Shown in pieces: positions 7,880 to 16,181 of a DNA stretch of 64,000 bases. The stretch's first letter is position 1. The number at the start of each line of letters is the position of its first letter. Below the pieces are notes generated by a model. The model did not search any database, had not been told where the DNA came from, and worked only from the letters and a program-made list of their open reading frames with translations. The position numbers and the translations under genes were made by a program. The stretch comes from Streptomyces orinoci (GTDB lineage: Bacteria; Actinomycetota; Actinomycetes; Streptomycetales; Streptomycetaceae), in NCBI RefSeq assembly GCF_003121295.1, contig NZ_PHNC01000010.1:124001-188000 (forward strand). The letters run 5' to 3'.

Positions 7880-9964
7880 TCAGGCCGGGGTCACCTCTGC
7901 GATCAGCACCGCGACATCGTCCTCCGCATTGCCCTCCCGCAGGGAGGACAACAGCAGATCGCAGGTGTCCTCCAGCGGCAGCCGCTCGGTGTCCAGTACC
8001 TCGGTCAGGGCGCGCAGCCTTTCGTCGATGCCCGCGTCCCTGGTCTCCACCAGGCCGTCGGTGTAGAGGACCAGCCGGTCGCCGGGGGCCAGTGCCATGG
8101 AGACGCTCTCGAAGGGGACGCCGCCCACTCCCAGCGGGGCCCCGCTGGGCAGTTCCAGCAGGCCGGGCCGGCGGCCGGGGCGGAGCAGCACGGGGGGCAG
8201 ATGGCCGGCGGTGGCGGCACAGCAGGTGCCGTCGCGGGGGTCGTAGACGGCGTAGAAGCAGGTGGCGATCATCTGGCCGAGGCCGATGGCGGCGCGGTCC
8301 AGGTGACGCAGCACCTGGGCCGGGTCGAGGTCCAGCCCGGCCAGGGTACGGCCGGCGGTGCGCAGCTGGCCCATGGCCGCGGCGGCGGTGATGCCGCTGC
8401 CCATCACATCGCCGACGACCAGGGCGCTGCGGGCCTCGTCCAGCGGGATGACGTCGAACCAGTCACCGCCGACCTGCCCGGCGGCCCCGGCGGGCTGGTA
8501 GCGGTAGGCGACCTCCAGCCCGGACGGTTTCTCGGGGCGTTCGGGCAGCAGGCTGCGTTGCAGGGTCAGGGCGGTGGCCCGTTCGCGCTGGTACCAGCGG
8601 GCGTTGTCGATGCATACGGCGGCGCGGGCGGCCAGTTCGCCGGCCAGGACCACATCGTCCTCGGTGAAGGGGCGGTTGTGGTCGGTGCGCTTGAGGTCCA
8701 GGACGCCCAGCACCTCGCCGCGGGCGATCAGCGGCACGGCGGCGTAGGAGTGCAGTCCGGCCCTGGCCAGCAGGGCGGCGGAGGGTTCGTCACGGGCGAC
8801 GCGCAGCAGGTCCCGGGTGCCGACCCGGGGCAGCAGTACCGGGCGGGCGGTACTGACGCACTGGGTGACCAGCCGGTCGGCGTCGTATTTGGCGATCTGT
8901 CCGGGCGGGTCGGCGGCCCGGGCCGCCTCCCGGGCGCCCAGGTCGTCGGCGGCGGCCACCGCCAGGGCCCGGAAGACGGCCGGCTGCCCGGCGGGCGGGG
9001 AGGAGGAGCGGTTGCCGTCCAGCACCGTGTCCAGGATGTCCACGGCGGCCACGTCGGCCAGCTCGGGCACCACTACTTCGGCGAGTTCCCGGGCGGTCTG
9101 GTCGAGATCGAGGGTGGTGCCCACGGCCACCGTGGCGTCGGCGATCATCTTCAGCCGGCGGCGGGCCTCGGCCGCGGCCAGGCCCGCCCGGTGCCGGTCG
9201 GTGACATCCACCACCGAGGCGGCCAGGCCCAGGATGTGCCCGGCCGGGTCCTCCAGCCGGTAGTAGGACACCAGGCGGGCCCGCTCGTCCTCCTCGCCCG
9301 CCAGGCGGCCCACCACAAACTGGTCCAGCAGCGGGGTGCCGGTCTCCAGCACGCCGCGCATGGCCGCCTCCACCGCGTCGGCGTCCACCAGGGGCAGCAC
9401 ATCGCGTACCTGCCGGCCGATGTGCGCCTCGGCGGGCAGCCCGTGGATGCGCTCCAGGGCGGGGTTGACCATCACATAGCGCAGCTCCGGGTCGAACACC
9501 GCGACGCCGATCGGCGACTGGGCCACCAGCCGCAGGGACAGCGCCAGGTCGCGTTCGATGTGGCGCAGTACCTCGCGGTCGGTGGCGATGCCCAGCGCGA
9601 AGTACTTGCCCTCGCGGTCCTGCAGCCGGACATTGCGCAGTTCCACCGGGCGGGGGCGGCCGTCCTTGTGCCGGACGGGGAAGACGCCGGCCCAGCTCTC
9701 GCCCTCGCCCATCACGGTGGCGAACAGGTTGAGGACCAGGTGCACATCCTCCTCGGCGACCAGCAGCCGGGCGGCGTACTGGCCCAGTGCCTCCTCCGCG
9801 GTCCAGCCGAGCAGGGCCTCCGCCTGGGGGCTCCACAGCACGATGCGGCCGTCCTGGTCGAGCAGCACGGCGGCCACGCTGAGGACGTCCAGCAGTCCGC
9901 CGGGGGCGTACGCCTCGCCCTCCGCCCGGCCGGGGCCCGGCGGGGCGGCGTCGGTGGTACCCAT
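7880..9964 (-). CDS. PAS-PAS-GAF-SpoIIE (PP2C) protein phosphatase
   Basis: This 694-residue signalling protein has two PAS domains (about residues 20-130 and 140-255; e.g. VLLDQDGRIVLWSPQAEALLG and PIGVAVFDPELRYVMVNPA), a GAF domain (about 270-430) and a C-terminal SpoIIE/PP2C phosphatase. The phosphatase begins at LQRSLLPERP and holds the metal-site motifs VGGDWFDVI, VVGDVMGSGI and YTDGLVETRD. Such phosphatases dephosphorylate anti-anti-sigma proteins in partner-switching. The start is the ATG at 9964 (MGTTDAAPPG), 7 nt after AAGGAGG. An anti-sigma-like ATPase gene lies just upstream on the same strand, a likely functional partner. Confidence 0.92.
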   Translation of the reverse strand: MGTTDAAPPGPGRAEGEAYAPGGLLDVLSVAAVLLDQDGRIVLWSPQAEALLGWTAEEALGQYAARLLVAEEDVHLVLNLFATVMGEGESWAGVFPVRHKDGRPRPVELRNVRLQDREGKYFALGIATDREVLRHIERDLALSLRLVAQSPIGVAVFDPELRYVMVNPALERIHGLPAEAHIGRQVRDVLPLVDADAVEAAMRGVLETGTPLLDQFVVGRLAGEEDERARLVSYYRLEDPAGHILGLAASVVDVTDRHRAGLAAAEARRRLKMIADATVAVGTTLDLDQTARELAEVVVPELADVAAVDILDTVLDGNRSSSPPAGQPAVFRALAVAAADDLGAREAARAADPPGQIAKYDADRLVTQCVSTARPVLLPRVGTRDLLRVARDEPSAALLARAGLHSYAAVPLIARGEVLGVLDLKRTDHNRPFTEDDVVLAGELAARAAVCIDNARWYQRERATALTLQRSLLPERPEKPSGLEVAYRYQPAGAAGQVGGDWFDVIPLDEARSALVVGDVMGSGITAAAAMGQLRTAGRTLAGLDLDPAQVLRHLDRAAIGLGQMIATCFYAVYDPRDGTCCAATAGHLPPVLLRPGRRPGLLELPSGAPLGVGGVPFESVSMALAPGDRLVLYTDGLVETRDAGIDERLRALTEVLDTERLPLEDTCDLLLSSLREGNAEDDVAVLIAEVTPA

Positions 9965-10084
9965 GCCAGGTCCTCCTTGCACCGGCTCATCGCGCCGCGG
10001 CGGCCTGGTCCCCCTTCCGCCTGTGAAGGCCGCGGCGCCTTCCATCGTCTCTCCGAATCCGGGCGGCGCGCAGCCCCGGGCCGG

Positions 10085-10666
10085 TCAGGCGGGGTGGGCG
10101 GAGGGCAGCGGGAGGGTGAACCAGACCGTCTTCCCGGCGGGTGAGAGGTGGTGTCCCCACTCGTCGGCGATCTGCTCGACCAGCCACATGCCACGGCCGT
10201 TCTCGCTGTCCGGGCCGGCCCGGCCGCACCGCGGCAGGCTCCCGCCGCCGTCGGTGACCTGGGCGATCAGCCGGGCGGGGGTACGGGAGAGGGTCAGCTC
10301 GACGTCTCCGGCGCCCTCCGGGCCATGCACGATGGCATTGGTGACCAGCTCGGAGAGCAGCAGCAGGGCGTCCCCGGCCAGGTCGTGCAGCCCCCATTCG
10401 GCCAGCAGGCGGTCACAGAAGCGGCGGGCGGCGGCCACCGAGCGGGGCGAGGCGGGCAGTGAGATGGCCCGGGACGGTCCGTCGGCGGGCCGGGCCGGGG
10501 GGTTCCACCGGGCGGGCGGGGCGTAGATGCATACCGGCGCCCCCTGGTCCCAGTGGCCCAGCAGCCGCCGGGGCGCCGCCGGCCTTCCGGCGAGGAGATC
10601 CCCGGCGCCGTACAGGGCGTCGGCCATATGCGGGGGACGCAGGGTGTCGCGACTGAATACAGGCAT
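10085..10666 (-). CDS. RsbW-like ATP-binding protein (anti-sigma kinase type)
   Basis: This 193-residue protein carries a HATPase_c_2 domain from about residue 65. The N-box is LLLLSELVTNAIVHGP and the G-boxes are VTDGGGSLP and NGRGMWLVEQIADEWG. Streptomyces encode dozens of these small RsbW-like proteins, many controlling sigma factors by partner switching. It lies 120 bp upstream of the SpoIIE phosphatase gene on the same strand, so the two probably act together. The annotated start (MPVFSRD) has a weak ribosome site; MADALYG, 39 bp downstream, is an alternative. Confidence 0.88.
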   Translation of the reverse strand: MPVFSRDTLRPPHMADALYGAGDLLAGRPAAPRRLLGHWDQGAPVCIYAPPARWNPPARPADGPSRAISLPASPRSVAAARRFCDRLLAEWGLHDLAGDALLLLSELVTNAIVHGPEGAGDVELTLSRTPARLIAQVTDGGGSLPRCGRAGPDSENGRGMWLVEQIADEWGHHLSPAGKTVWFTLPLPSAHPA

Positions 10667-10784
10667 CGGCTCTGGTGCGTTTCGGGGGCGCGGAGCACAT
10701 CGGACGAGGTTTCGTCACCGGGCTCCGCTGTGGTTTTCCCAACAGTCGCTCGATTTCCGCCAAAGGTCTATACCCTCACCGCTA

Positions 10785-10800
10785 CTCTGTCGTGACAGAG
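10785..10800. promoter_or_regulatory. 16-bp palindrome upstream of the RsbW-like gene
   Basis: CTCTGTC-gt-GACAGAG is a perfect 7-bp-arm inverted repeat. It lies about 120 bp upstream of the ATPase start, in an AT-richer patch that also contains GATAAATG. It is operator-like; no regulator is known. Confidence 0.4.
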
Positions 10801-10863
10801 AGTGATAAATGCAGGTCAGAGCATGTTGAACGGACAATAAAGTCTGGGTCAACAACGGCCGGG

Positions 10864-10892
10864 GCCCTGGCGGGCGGCCGTCCCGCCAGGGC
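10864..10892. terminator. strong hairpin ending the DUF4360 transcript
   Basis: GCCCTGGCGGG (10864-10874) pairs perfectly with CCCGCCAGGGC (10882-10892) over a 7-nt loop, 14 bp past the stop of the leftward DUF4360 gene. It is a Streptomyces-style terminator without a T-run and could work in both directions. Confidence 0.75.
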
Positions 10893-10906
10893 GGTGTGCC
10901 GTGCGC

Positions 10907-11560
10907 CTACTTGGACGGGCATTCCTTCCAGGCGAAGTGGTAGGTGGTCTTGATGCTGCCGTCCGTGGAGTCCATGGTCATAAAGCTGGTGGTCCTGGTC
11001 GGGTCGGAGGTGCCCGCCTCCACCCGCAGTTCGGTGTTGATGTTGAAGTTCCGCAGCTCACCGCAGGGGGCCCAGACCAGGGCGCCCACCGGCACCGAGT
11101 CGGTCTGCTGCCAGTTGTCGTTCATCTGGCCCTGGAAGCGGTGGGTGCTGGGGACCGTCTGCGGGTCGCCCTGGAAGTAGTACGAGGCCTTTTCCATGCC
11201 TCTGGCGCCCGGTTCCAGGTGGGCGTAGCCGCGGTAGTCGGCCGAGGCGATCGCGTAGGTGAAGCCCTGCGGGACGTGCACGATCAGGTTGAGCTGGCAG
11301 TTCTTGCGGAAGTCGGTGGGAGAGGCGCCGACGCCGACCTGGGCGAGGTAGTTGCTGTAGGTGACGGTGAAGGCGGTGTTGTCGGGGGAGACGGCGACCG
11401 CGGCGGTGCCGGTCGGACATCCCGAGCCGTTGACGGTAGCGACGTCGATCACGATCTTGTCTGGCGGCGGGTCGGTGACCACCGGCGATCCGCTGTTGGC
11501 GGAGAACGCCGAGGCGATTAACGCCGTGATCGCGCCAGCAGTGACAAGGCCACCGGGCAT
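10907..11560 (-). CDS. secreted DUF4360 protein
   Basis: This 217-residue protein starts with a signal peptide (MPGGLVTAGAITALIASAFS). The mature part has the DUF4360 pattern: VTVNGSGCPTGTAAVAVSPD-like opening, TDFRKNCQLNLIVHVPQGFTYAI, YYFQGD and a C-terminal CGELRNFNINTELRV. Four cysteines are visible (SGCPTG, RKNCQL, APCGEL, WKECPS), probably two disulfides. The family is shared by fungi and actinobacteria and has no known function. The start is the ATG at 11560 behind TTGGAGA. The frame is open far upstream, but that part lacks family similarity. Confidence 0.85.
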   Translation of the reverse strand: MPGGLVTAGAITALIASAFSANSGSPVVTDPPPDKIVIDVATVNGSGCPTGTAAVAVSPDNTAFTVTYSNYLAQVGVGASPTDFRKNCQLNLIVHVPQGFTYAIASADYRGYAHLEPGARGMEKASYYFQGDPQTVPSTHRFQGQMNDNWQQTDSVPVGALVWAPCGELRNFNINTELRVEAGTSDPTRTTSFMTMDSTDGSIKTTYHFAWKECPSK

Positions 11561-11889
11561 GACTCTCCAATCGGTTGTCTTCGGGCGGGCGGTGCCGCCC
11601 GAGGGGACGAGGGGGCTCCCCTGGCGCCCGTATGCGCCCATCCGGTCTGCACTGGCTCCCCCTTGAGCGGAAGGGGCGGGACGGTGGTGTGCCGCCCCCG
11701 GGACAGAGGCGAAGAGCGCGAGAGAGAACGCGAGCGAACAGCCATAAGTTGCATGGCCATGACAATGCGCGGCCCCCATGGGGACGGGGAGCGTTCGGAA
11801 TGATAGGGAGCGCCCAGGGGGTTGGCTAGAGCTCCGGAGTGCGACCTTCAGCAATCCCAATCTGGCCGAAAACCATCGCCTGCCCGGTA

Positions 11890-11905
11890 TTTAGCTAAGC
11901 CTAAA
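11890..11905. promoter_or_regulatory. TTTAG-N6-CTAAA inverted repeat before the XRE gene
   Basis: TTTAGctaagcCTAAA lies 62 bp upstream of the XRE start, in the 407-bp divergent gap between the DUF4360 and XRE genes. It is an isolated AT-rich patch. It loosely resembles a DtxR-family iron box on the reverse strand (TTTAGGCTTAGCTAAA), but only about half the positions agree, so self-regulation by the XRE protein is equally likely. Nothing else definite was seen in this gap. Confidence 0.35.
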
Positions 11906-11967
11906 GGTGGCATGCTGCTGTCAGACAACCGGACATCCGGGAAGCGGGACGCAAGGGGGGATCGGTC

Positions 11968-12303
11968 ATGGCATGGCGCCGCACCACCACCGATGGAGAG
12001 CAGGCGGCCGGAGCCCGGCTGGCCCGGCAGGCCACCGCCTCGCTCGCCGGGCTGCTGGCCGAACGGGAGCTTTCCCGCAGGGAGTTGGCCGACCGCCTGG
12101 GCGTCTCTCCCGGCCGGGTGAGCCAGATCCTCTCCGGGGACGAGAACCTGACGCTGCGTACCCTGGCCGCGGTGGCCGAATGTCTGGGCGCCCGGGTCGA
12201 GATCACCTTCCAGGACGCCCCGGAAACCGGCACCGCGCTCCCCACGCTCGCCCTGACGGAGACCGCCTCCGCCGCCACCGGCTACGCCCCGCTGCCGCGC
12301 TGA
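11968..12303 (+). CDS. small XRE-family transcriptional regulator
   Basis: This 111-residue protein has one Cro/C1 helix-turn-helix at about residues 35-80 (SRRELADRLGVSPGRVSQIL, then LTLRTLAAVAECLG). There is no sensor domain, only an Ala/Thr-rich tail. The start is the ATG at 11968 behind GGGGGG. The 3' end overlaps the convergent membrane-protein gene by 22 bp. The lack of an obvious partner gene, and the convergent neighbour, leave its targets unknown. Confidence 0.85.
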   Translation: MAWRRTTTDGEQAAGARLARQATASLAGLLAERELSRRELADRLGVSPGRVSQILSGDENLTLRTLAAVAECLGARVEITFQDAPETGTALPTLALTETASAATGYAPLPR

Positions 12304-13088
12304 GCCCCGGCCGGGGCCAGACAGCGCTCCCTCAGCTCCCGCACCCGCCCATGGTCACTGCGTTTGCCATGCGCGTGCTCCAGCTCCAGCAGATAGCGCA
12401 GATACTGTTCGGCCTCCCCGAACGCCCGCCGCACCAGGCGCTGTTCCTCCCGGGTGGGACAACGCCCCTGCTGCTGGCAGGCCTTGTCGATCCGGGTCTC
12501 GATGGTGATCCAGCGCTGTGCGGCGGCCCGTACGGCCGCATGCCGCTCGGCGATCTCCCGCCGCAGCTGGGTACGGGCCCGGCTGGTGCGCCCATGCACA
12601 TCCACCCGGTGCAGCAGATGGTTCTTCAGGGCGCCCGCGAAGGCGTCCAGGTCCCAGCAGTCGGCGAAGCCCTCGGCCATCCGGTCGCACCACTCGGCCC
12701 GGTCCAGCCGCAGCCGGAGCGCCAGTTGCTGGAGCAGCAGCGAGTCGCCCAGGGTCAGCACCGCCAGTACGGCCCGGGCGCCGCCCTGTTCGCTGCGGCC
12801 GCGCGGTATCACCCCGGAACCGGCTATCGCACCCACCGCCACCGGCGGCACATCGGAGGCATGGGGCAGCACCAGTCCGCTGGCCACCGCGGCCATCGCC
12901 GAGGTCCACAGCAGCACCGCCACCGCCAGCCCGAAGGACCGCGGTGAGCCCAGCAGCCGCCCCTCCTCCCGGAACCGGAAGACCAGGCAGACCCAGGTGA
13001 CGGGCGCGCAGACCATGGCGGGAAGCGCCCACTCCGCGATGAAGGACGCCTGCTGCACTGCCACTTGGCCCCCGTCCGGTCCTGGCAC
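12282..13088 (-). CDS. hypothetical membrane protein with cytoplasmic helical tail
   Basis: I do not recognise this 268-residue protein. It has two probable membrane helices, at about residues 15-36 (FIAEWALPAMVCAPVTWVCL) and 50-72 (GLAVAVLLWTSAMAAVASGL). A long, charged, mostly helical region follows, rich in Arg and Glu, with a C-terminal segment LLELEHAHGKRSDHGRVREL. The start at 13088 is GTG; a second GTG at 13064 has a better ribosome site (GGGGG). It overlaps the end of the convergent XRE gene by 22 bp. Confidence 0.65.
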   Translation of the reverse strand: MPGPDGGQVAVQQASFIAEWALPAMVCAPVTWVCLVFRFREEGRLLGSPRSFGLAVAVLLWTSAMAAVASGLVLPHASDVPPVAVGAIAGSGVIPRGRSEQGGARAVLAVLTLGDSLLLQQLALRLRLDRAEWCDRMAEGFADCWDLDAFAGALKNHLLHRVDVHGRTSRARTQLRREIAERHAAVRAAAQRWITIETRIDKACQQQGRCPTREEQRLVRRAFGEAEQYLRYLLELEHAHGKRSDHGRVRELRERCLAPAGAQRGSGA

Positions 13089-13232
13089 GGCACCCCGCCG
13101 TGATCACCAGAGGATGCTGCCACCGGACCCCTCACCGCGTGCAATGTTCCGGCCAAGCGCCATCCGGACAGCGGGCTTCCGGCCAATCCCCCGCTGGAAG
13201 CGGAAGGTTGCCCATCGCCTTGCCCATCGCTG

Positions 13233-13390
13233 CGGTCAGCGGCCTGGTGACGGCCCCGGGAACGGTCAGCCCGTGGTGACGGCCCCCGGAGTACGGTCAG
13301 CCCTCGATGACGGCCCTCCGCGCGGTCAGCCGCTGGCGACAGCCCCGGAGTACGGTCAGCTCCTGGTGACAGCCCCCGGCACGGTCAGCC
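13233..13390. repeat. degenerate ~30-bp tandem array, six copies
   Basis: The octamer CGGTCAGC begins at 13233, 13263, 13294, 13323, 13353 and 13382, giving a period of 29-31 bp. Each copy continues as roughly TGGTGACRGCCCCCGG. The last two copies form the 3' end of the serine-hydrolase gene, including its stop codon; the rest lie downstream. The spacing drifts, so this is a decaying tandem duplication. Confidence 0.85.
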
Positions 13391-14057
13391 CGGCACACAG
13401 CGCGGTGACCCGCGCGCAGGCCGTCCGGTAGCCGGTGCCCGCCGGGTGCCGGGTGAGTACGGCCACCAGGCACCGGTCGTCCTCCCCCACCGTGCCGGTG
13501 CTGTGCAGCACCGGCTCCCCGGGCCCTTCGAAGCCCGACCAGCCCTGTTTGACCGCCCAGGGCCGGCGGAACGCGGCCGGGATGCCAAAGCTCTGGTCGC
13601 AGCCGTCGGTGCCCCGCGGGGTGGCCGCCCGCAGCTCGCCCAGCACCAACTCCCGTACCCAGTCCGGCGCTTGCTCCAGCAGATAGCGGTAGACACGCAC
13701 CGTATCGGCGGCGGTCAGGGCCGTATACCCCCAGTGCCCCGGGTACTCCGGCGGTGGCGGGCCCAGATCGCGAAGGCCCAGCCGGGCGCCCGTCCGGGTC
13801 AGCACCGCCGAGCCGCCCTCCGTGTCCCAGTAGCGGCTGGCCACCGCGTCATCGCTGCTGCGCAGCATCAGGCCCAGCCGCTCCCGCTCGCCGGGCCCGA
13901 TGGCCCGCGCGGAGCGGAAGGCGTCCAGCCGGTCCAGCGCGATCAGCAGCTTGACCAGCGAGGCCGACCGGAACCGCAGGTCCGTGTTGAGCCGGTGGAC
14001 AAAGGCGCCCGACCGCCGGTCGTAGACGGCGATACCGGCGGTCACCCCCGTTGGCAC
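13356..14057 (-). CDS. serine hydrolase / class A beta-lactamase-like protein
   Basis: This 233-residue protein has the penicillin-binding/beta-lactamase motifs in order: SLVK at residues 33-36 (SxxK nucleophile), SSDD at about 66-69 (in place of SDN) and KQGWSG (in place of KTG). No signal peptide is visible, and the frame upstream back to a stop has no better start than the GTG at 14057, which follows GGAG. Actinobacterial proteins of this type are often extracytoplasmic, so a missing N-terminus is possible. The last ~15 codons (GLTVPGAVTRS end) are read from the 30-bp tandem array, so the natural C-terminus has probably been replaced. Confidence 0.75.
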   Translation of the reverse strand: MPTGVTAGIAVYDRRSGAFVHRLNTDLRFRSASLVKLLIALDRLDAFRSARAIGPGERERLGLMLRSSDDAVASRYWDTEGGSAVLTRTGARLGLRDLGPPPPEYPGHWGYTALTAADTVRVYRYLLEQAPDWVRELVLGELRAATPRGTDGCDQSFGIPAAFRRPWAVKQGWSGFEGPGEPVLHSTGTVGEDDRCLVAVLTRHPAGTGYRTACARVTALCAGLTVPGAVTRS

Positions 14058-14186
14058 CTCAACTCCGTTCGGACACGCGGCTCCGGCCGCGGCACACCGC
14101 GAGGTCCCCCGTCTCCCGCGGCGGCCCGCCTTCCTCCTCCAGCCTGAACTCCCCCGGGCCGCCGGGCCAGTTGCTTAGACCCTGCT

Positions 14187-15200
14187 CTAAACCGTGAGGC
14201 CGGGGCCGCGTCCGTCCAGCAGATCCGCGCCCAGCGGGGTGAGGGTGTGGTGTGCCGAGCCGCCCACCCGCCGGGTGACCAGCAGCCCCGCGTCCCGCAG
14301 CACCGCCACATGGTGACTGGCGGTGGCGGCGCTGACATCGGCGCACCGCGCCAGCTCGGTGGTGGTGCCGCCCTCGGCCACCGCCTCCAGCAGCACCGCC
14401 CGGGTGCGCCCCAGCAGCGCTTGCAGCCCGCGCCCGGCCCGGCCCTGGCCGGGGGCCAGTTGCCGGGGGCTGTGCTCGATCGGATAGACCAGCACCGGCA
14501 TCAGGTCCTCGCTCTGCAGGATGGTCGGCTTGCGCCAGCAGAAGAAGGAGGGCAGCAACAGCAGCCCGCGTCCGCCCAGATGGAGATCTCCCTGCACATG
14601 CGGGCCATGCATGATCAGCACCGGGTCCTGCCACTCCAGGGTGGGGTGCAGCGTCCGCAGCAGCCGTTCCAGGGGATTGCCGCCCGCTGCGGTGATGACC
14701 CTGGCGCGCAGCGCCAGGTCGGCGTCCACCTCGGCCCGGATGCGCGCCCAGTGCGGGGCCAGGGCCCGCTGGTGGTACGCGCGCACCGCGTCACCCAGCT
14801 CCCGCAGGGCGGTGACATCGCCGCGGGCCAGGTCCCGGGCCGCCGGGGACAGCGGGCGGCCGGAGGAGCGCGCCAGCTGGGCCAGGTCCTGGTGCAGCCG
14901 GACGCGGGGTGTGCACTGCAGGGCGTTGATGCCCAGCTCCAGCCCGCCGGCGGCGGCGGCCGGGGTGAGGAAGTCGGGCGAGTAGCCACGGGGCGGGGCC
15001 AGCGCCAGCAGCCGGCGGGTGTCCATATCCAGACCCGCCCGCAGCCGGCTGCGCCACTGGCCGAAGACCAGCGGGCCATCGCCGGTCTGCAGCATATGCA
15101 GGCTGAGCAGTACCTCCCACAGCGGGTCCGGGGCCTGGGCCAGCCTGGTCTGGGCGAAGTCGTCGCTGCCGAAGTGAATGCGCAGTGCCACGGATCCCAT
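14187..15200 (-). CDS. DUF5937/ArsR-family transcriptional regulator
   Basis: This 337-residue protein has an N-terminal DUF5937 region beginning LRIHFGSDDFAQTRLAQAPDP (in two parts) and a C-terminal winged helix of ArsR/SmtB type at about residues 255-330 (LARCADVSAATASHHVAVLR, then DAGLLVTRRVGGSAHHTLTP). No metal-binding CxC motif is visible, so it is not a classical metal sensor. It is the usual Streptomyces form of these regulators. ATG at 15200 or GTG at 15191 could start it. The polysaccharide deacetylase gene lies 24 bp upstream on the same strand, so the two may be co-transcribed. Confidence 0.85.
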   Translation of the reverse strand: MGSVALRIHFGSDDFAQTRLAQAPDPLWEVLLSLHMLQTGDGPLVFGQWRSRLRAGLDMDTRRLLALAPPRGYSPDFLTPAAAAGGLELGINALQCTPRVRLHQDLAQLARSSGRPLSPAARDLARGDVTALRELGDAVRAYHQRALAPHWARIRAEVDADLALRARVITAAGGNPLERLLRTLHPTLEWQDPVLIMHGPHVQGDLHLGGRGLLLLPSFFCWRKPTILQSEDLMPVLVYPIEHSPRQLAPGQGRAGRGLQALLGRTRAVLLEAVAEGGTTTELARCADVSAATASHHVAVLRDAGLLVTRRVGGSAHHTLTPLGADLLDGRGPGLTV

Positions 15201-15224
15201 GGTCCCGGTTGCGCAGGGCGCCCT

Positions 15225-15989
15225 TCAATCACCCGGGGGGTGCCTTCCGGTCATTGACCGCCCCGGGCGCCTTCCCAACAGGCCGCGCAGGTCCACGACT
15301 TGGTAGCCACGGTCGTGGATCAGTTCGAGGATGGAGGGCAGCGCCCGCGCGTCCAGCACCTCACCGGAGCCGTCCGCCGACCCCACATGCATCTGCACAA
15401 TGGCGCCCGGTGCCAGCACCTCGGCCACCCGCCGTACCGCCCGGGCCACCGTCATCCCGCCCGCCGTGCCCAGATAGCCCTTGGTGTCGGTGGTCCACTC
15501 GATGTCCGCGAACCCCAGCGAGGCGGCCAGCGCGATGCCCTCGGGGGTGGTCTCCCCGTAGGGGAAGCGGAAGAAGGGGGTGGGTTCGGTGTGCGCGGCC
15601 CGGCGCAGCGCCCGGTCGGTGGTCATCAGTTCGCGCACCGCCCGGTCGGCCGGGAGCCCGGTGAAGTGGGGGTGGCTGTAGGAGTGGTTGCCGATGCCGT
15701 ACCGCCGGGCGATGGTGCGTACCGCGCCGGGGTGGCGGTCGGCGAAGTCGCCGGTGAAGAAGAAGGTGGCCGGGGTGCGGCGCCGGCCCAGCTCACGCAG
15801 CACCTCGGGGATGCCCGCCTCGTCCCAGGCGGCGTTGAAGGTGAGCGCCACCTCGGGCCGGGCGGTGGGAAAGCTCCGCACCGCTGTCCCGTACGGCCAG
15901 GGCTCGGCGGCTGCCGTGGCCGGCGGGGCACCCAGGGCGAGCAGCACGAGGAGCGCGGCGGCCGGCGCCGCCGTCCGTACCAGCCTCAT
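15225..15989 (-). CDS. secreted polysaccharide deacetylase (NodB family)
   Basis: This 254-residue protein starts with a signal peptide (MRLVRTAAPAAALLVLLALG, cleavage near ATAAA). The NodB domain keeps motif 2 (IGNHSYSHPHF, the HxxxH metal site), motif 3 (FFRFPYGE) and the late motifs DIEWTTDTKGY and GAIVQMHVGS. Motif 1, normally TFDDGP, reads LTFNAAWDEAG, so the catalytic-base and metal Asp pair is changed. This variant is typical of a Streptomyces subgroup. It would remove N-acetyl groups from cell-wall or capsular glycans. The DUF5937 regulator gene follows on the same strand. Confidence 0.88.
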   Translation of the reverse strand: MRLVRTAAPAAALLVLLALGAPPATAAAEPWPYGTAVRSFPTARPEVALTFNAAWDEAGIPEVLRELGRRRTPATFFFTGDFADRHPGAVRTIARRYGIGNHSYSHPHFTGLPADRAVRELMTTDRALRRAAHTEPTPFFRFPYGETTPEGIALAASLGFADIEWTTDTKGYLGTAGGMTVARAVRRVAEVLAPGAIVQMHVGSADGSGEVLDARALPSILELIHDRGYQVVDLRGLLGRRPGRSMTGRHPPGD

Positions 15990-16127
15990 GGCGCCATCCT
16001 GGCGCCCGGCGCCCCGCTGCGCCGGGCGAAAGGGCCGTCACGGTGAATACGGTGGTCATAGCGGGTGAACGTGGCATACCGGGCCCTGGTCAGACTTGGC
16101 CGCCCCGGGCGCTGCCGATAGCAAGAC

Positions 16128-16165
16128 TGCCGGTATTCACCAACGTTGCCGGTATTCACCAACGT
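16128..16165. repeat. perfect 19-bp tandem duplication with an inverted half-copy upstream
   Basis: TGCCGGTATTCACCAACGT occurs twice head to tail (16128-16146, 16147-16165). The core GTATTCACC appears inverted as GGTGAATAC at 16042-16050. All three lie in the gap between the divergent deacetylase and small secreted-protein genes; the second copy ends 16 bp before the GTG start. Confidence 0.8.
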
Positions 16166-16181
16166 GAGGGTCAGGACCACA

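Noticed and set aside
11890..11905. Iron box (DtxR/IdeR type)
   Set aside because: Only about half of the consensus positions match and the neighbouring genes are not iron-related.
13233..13390. CRISPR array
   Set aside because: Repeats are contiguous and degenerate with no spacers, and no cas genes are near. It is a tandem duplication.
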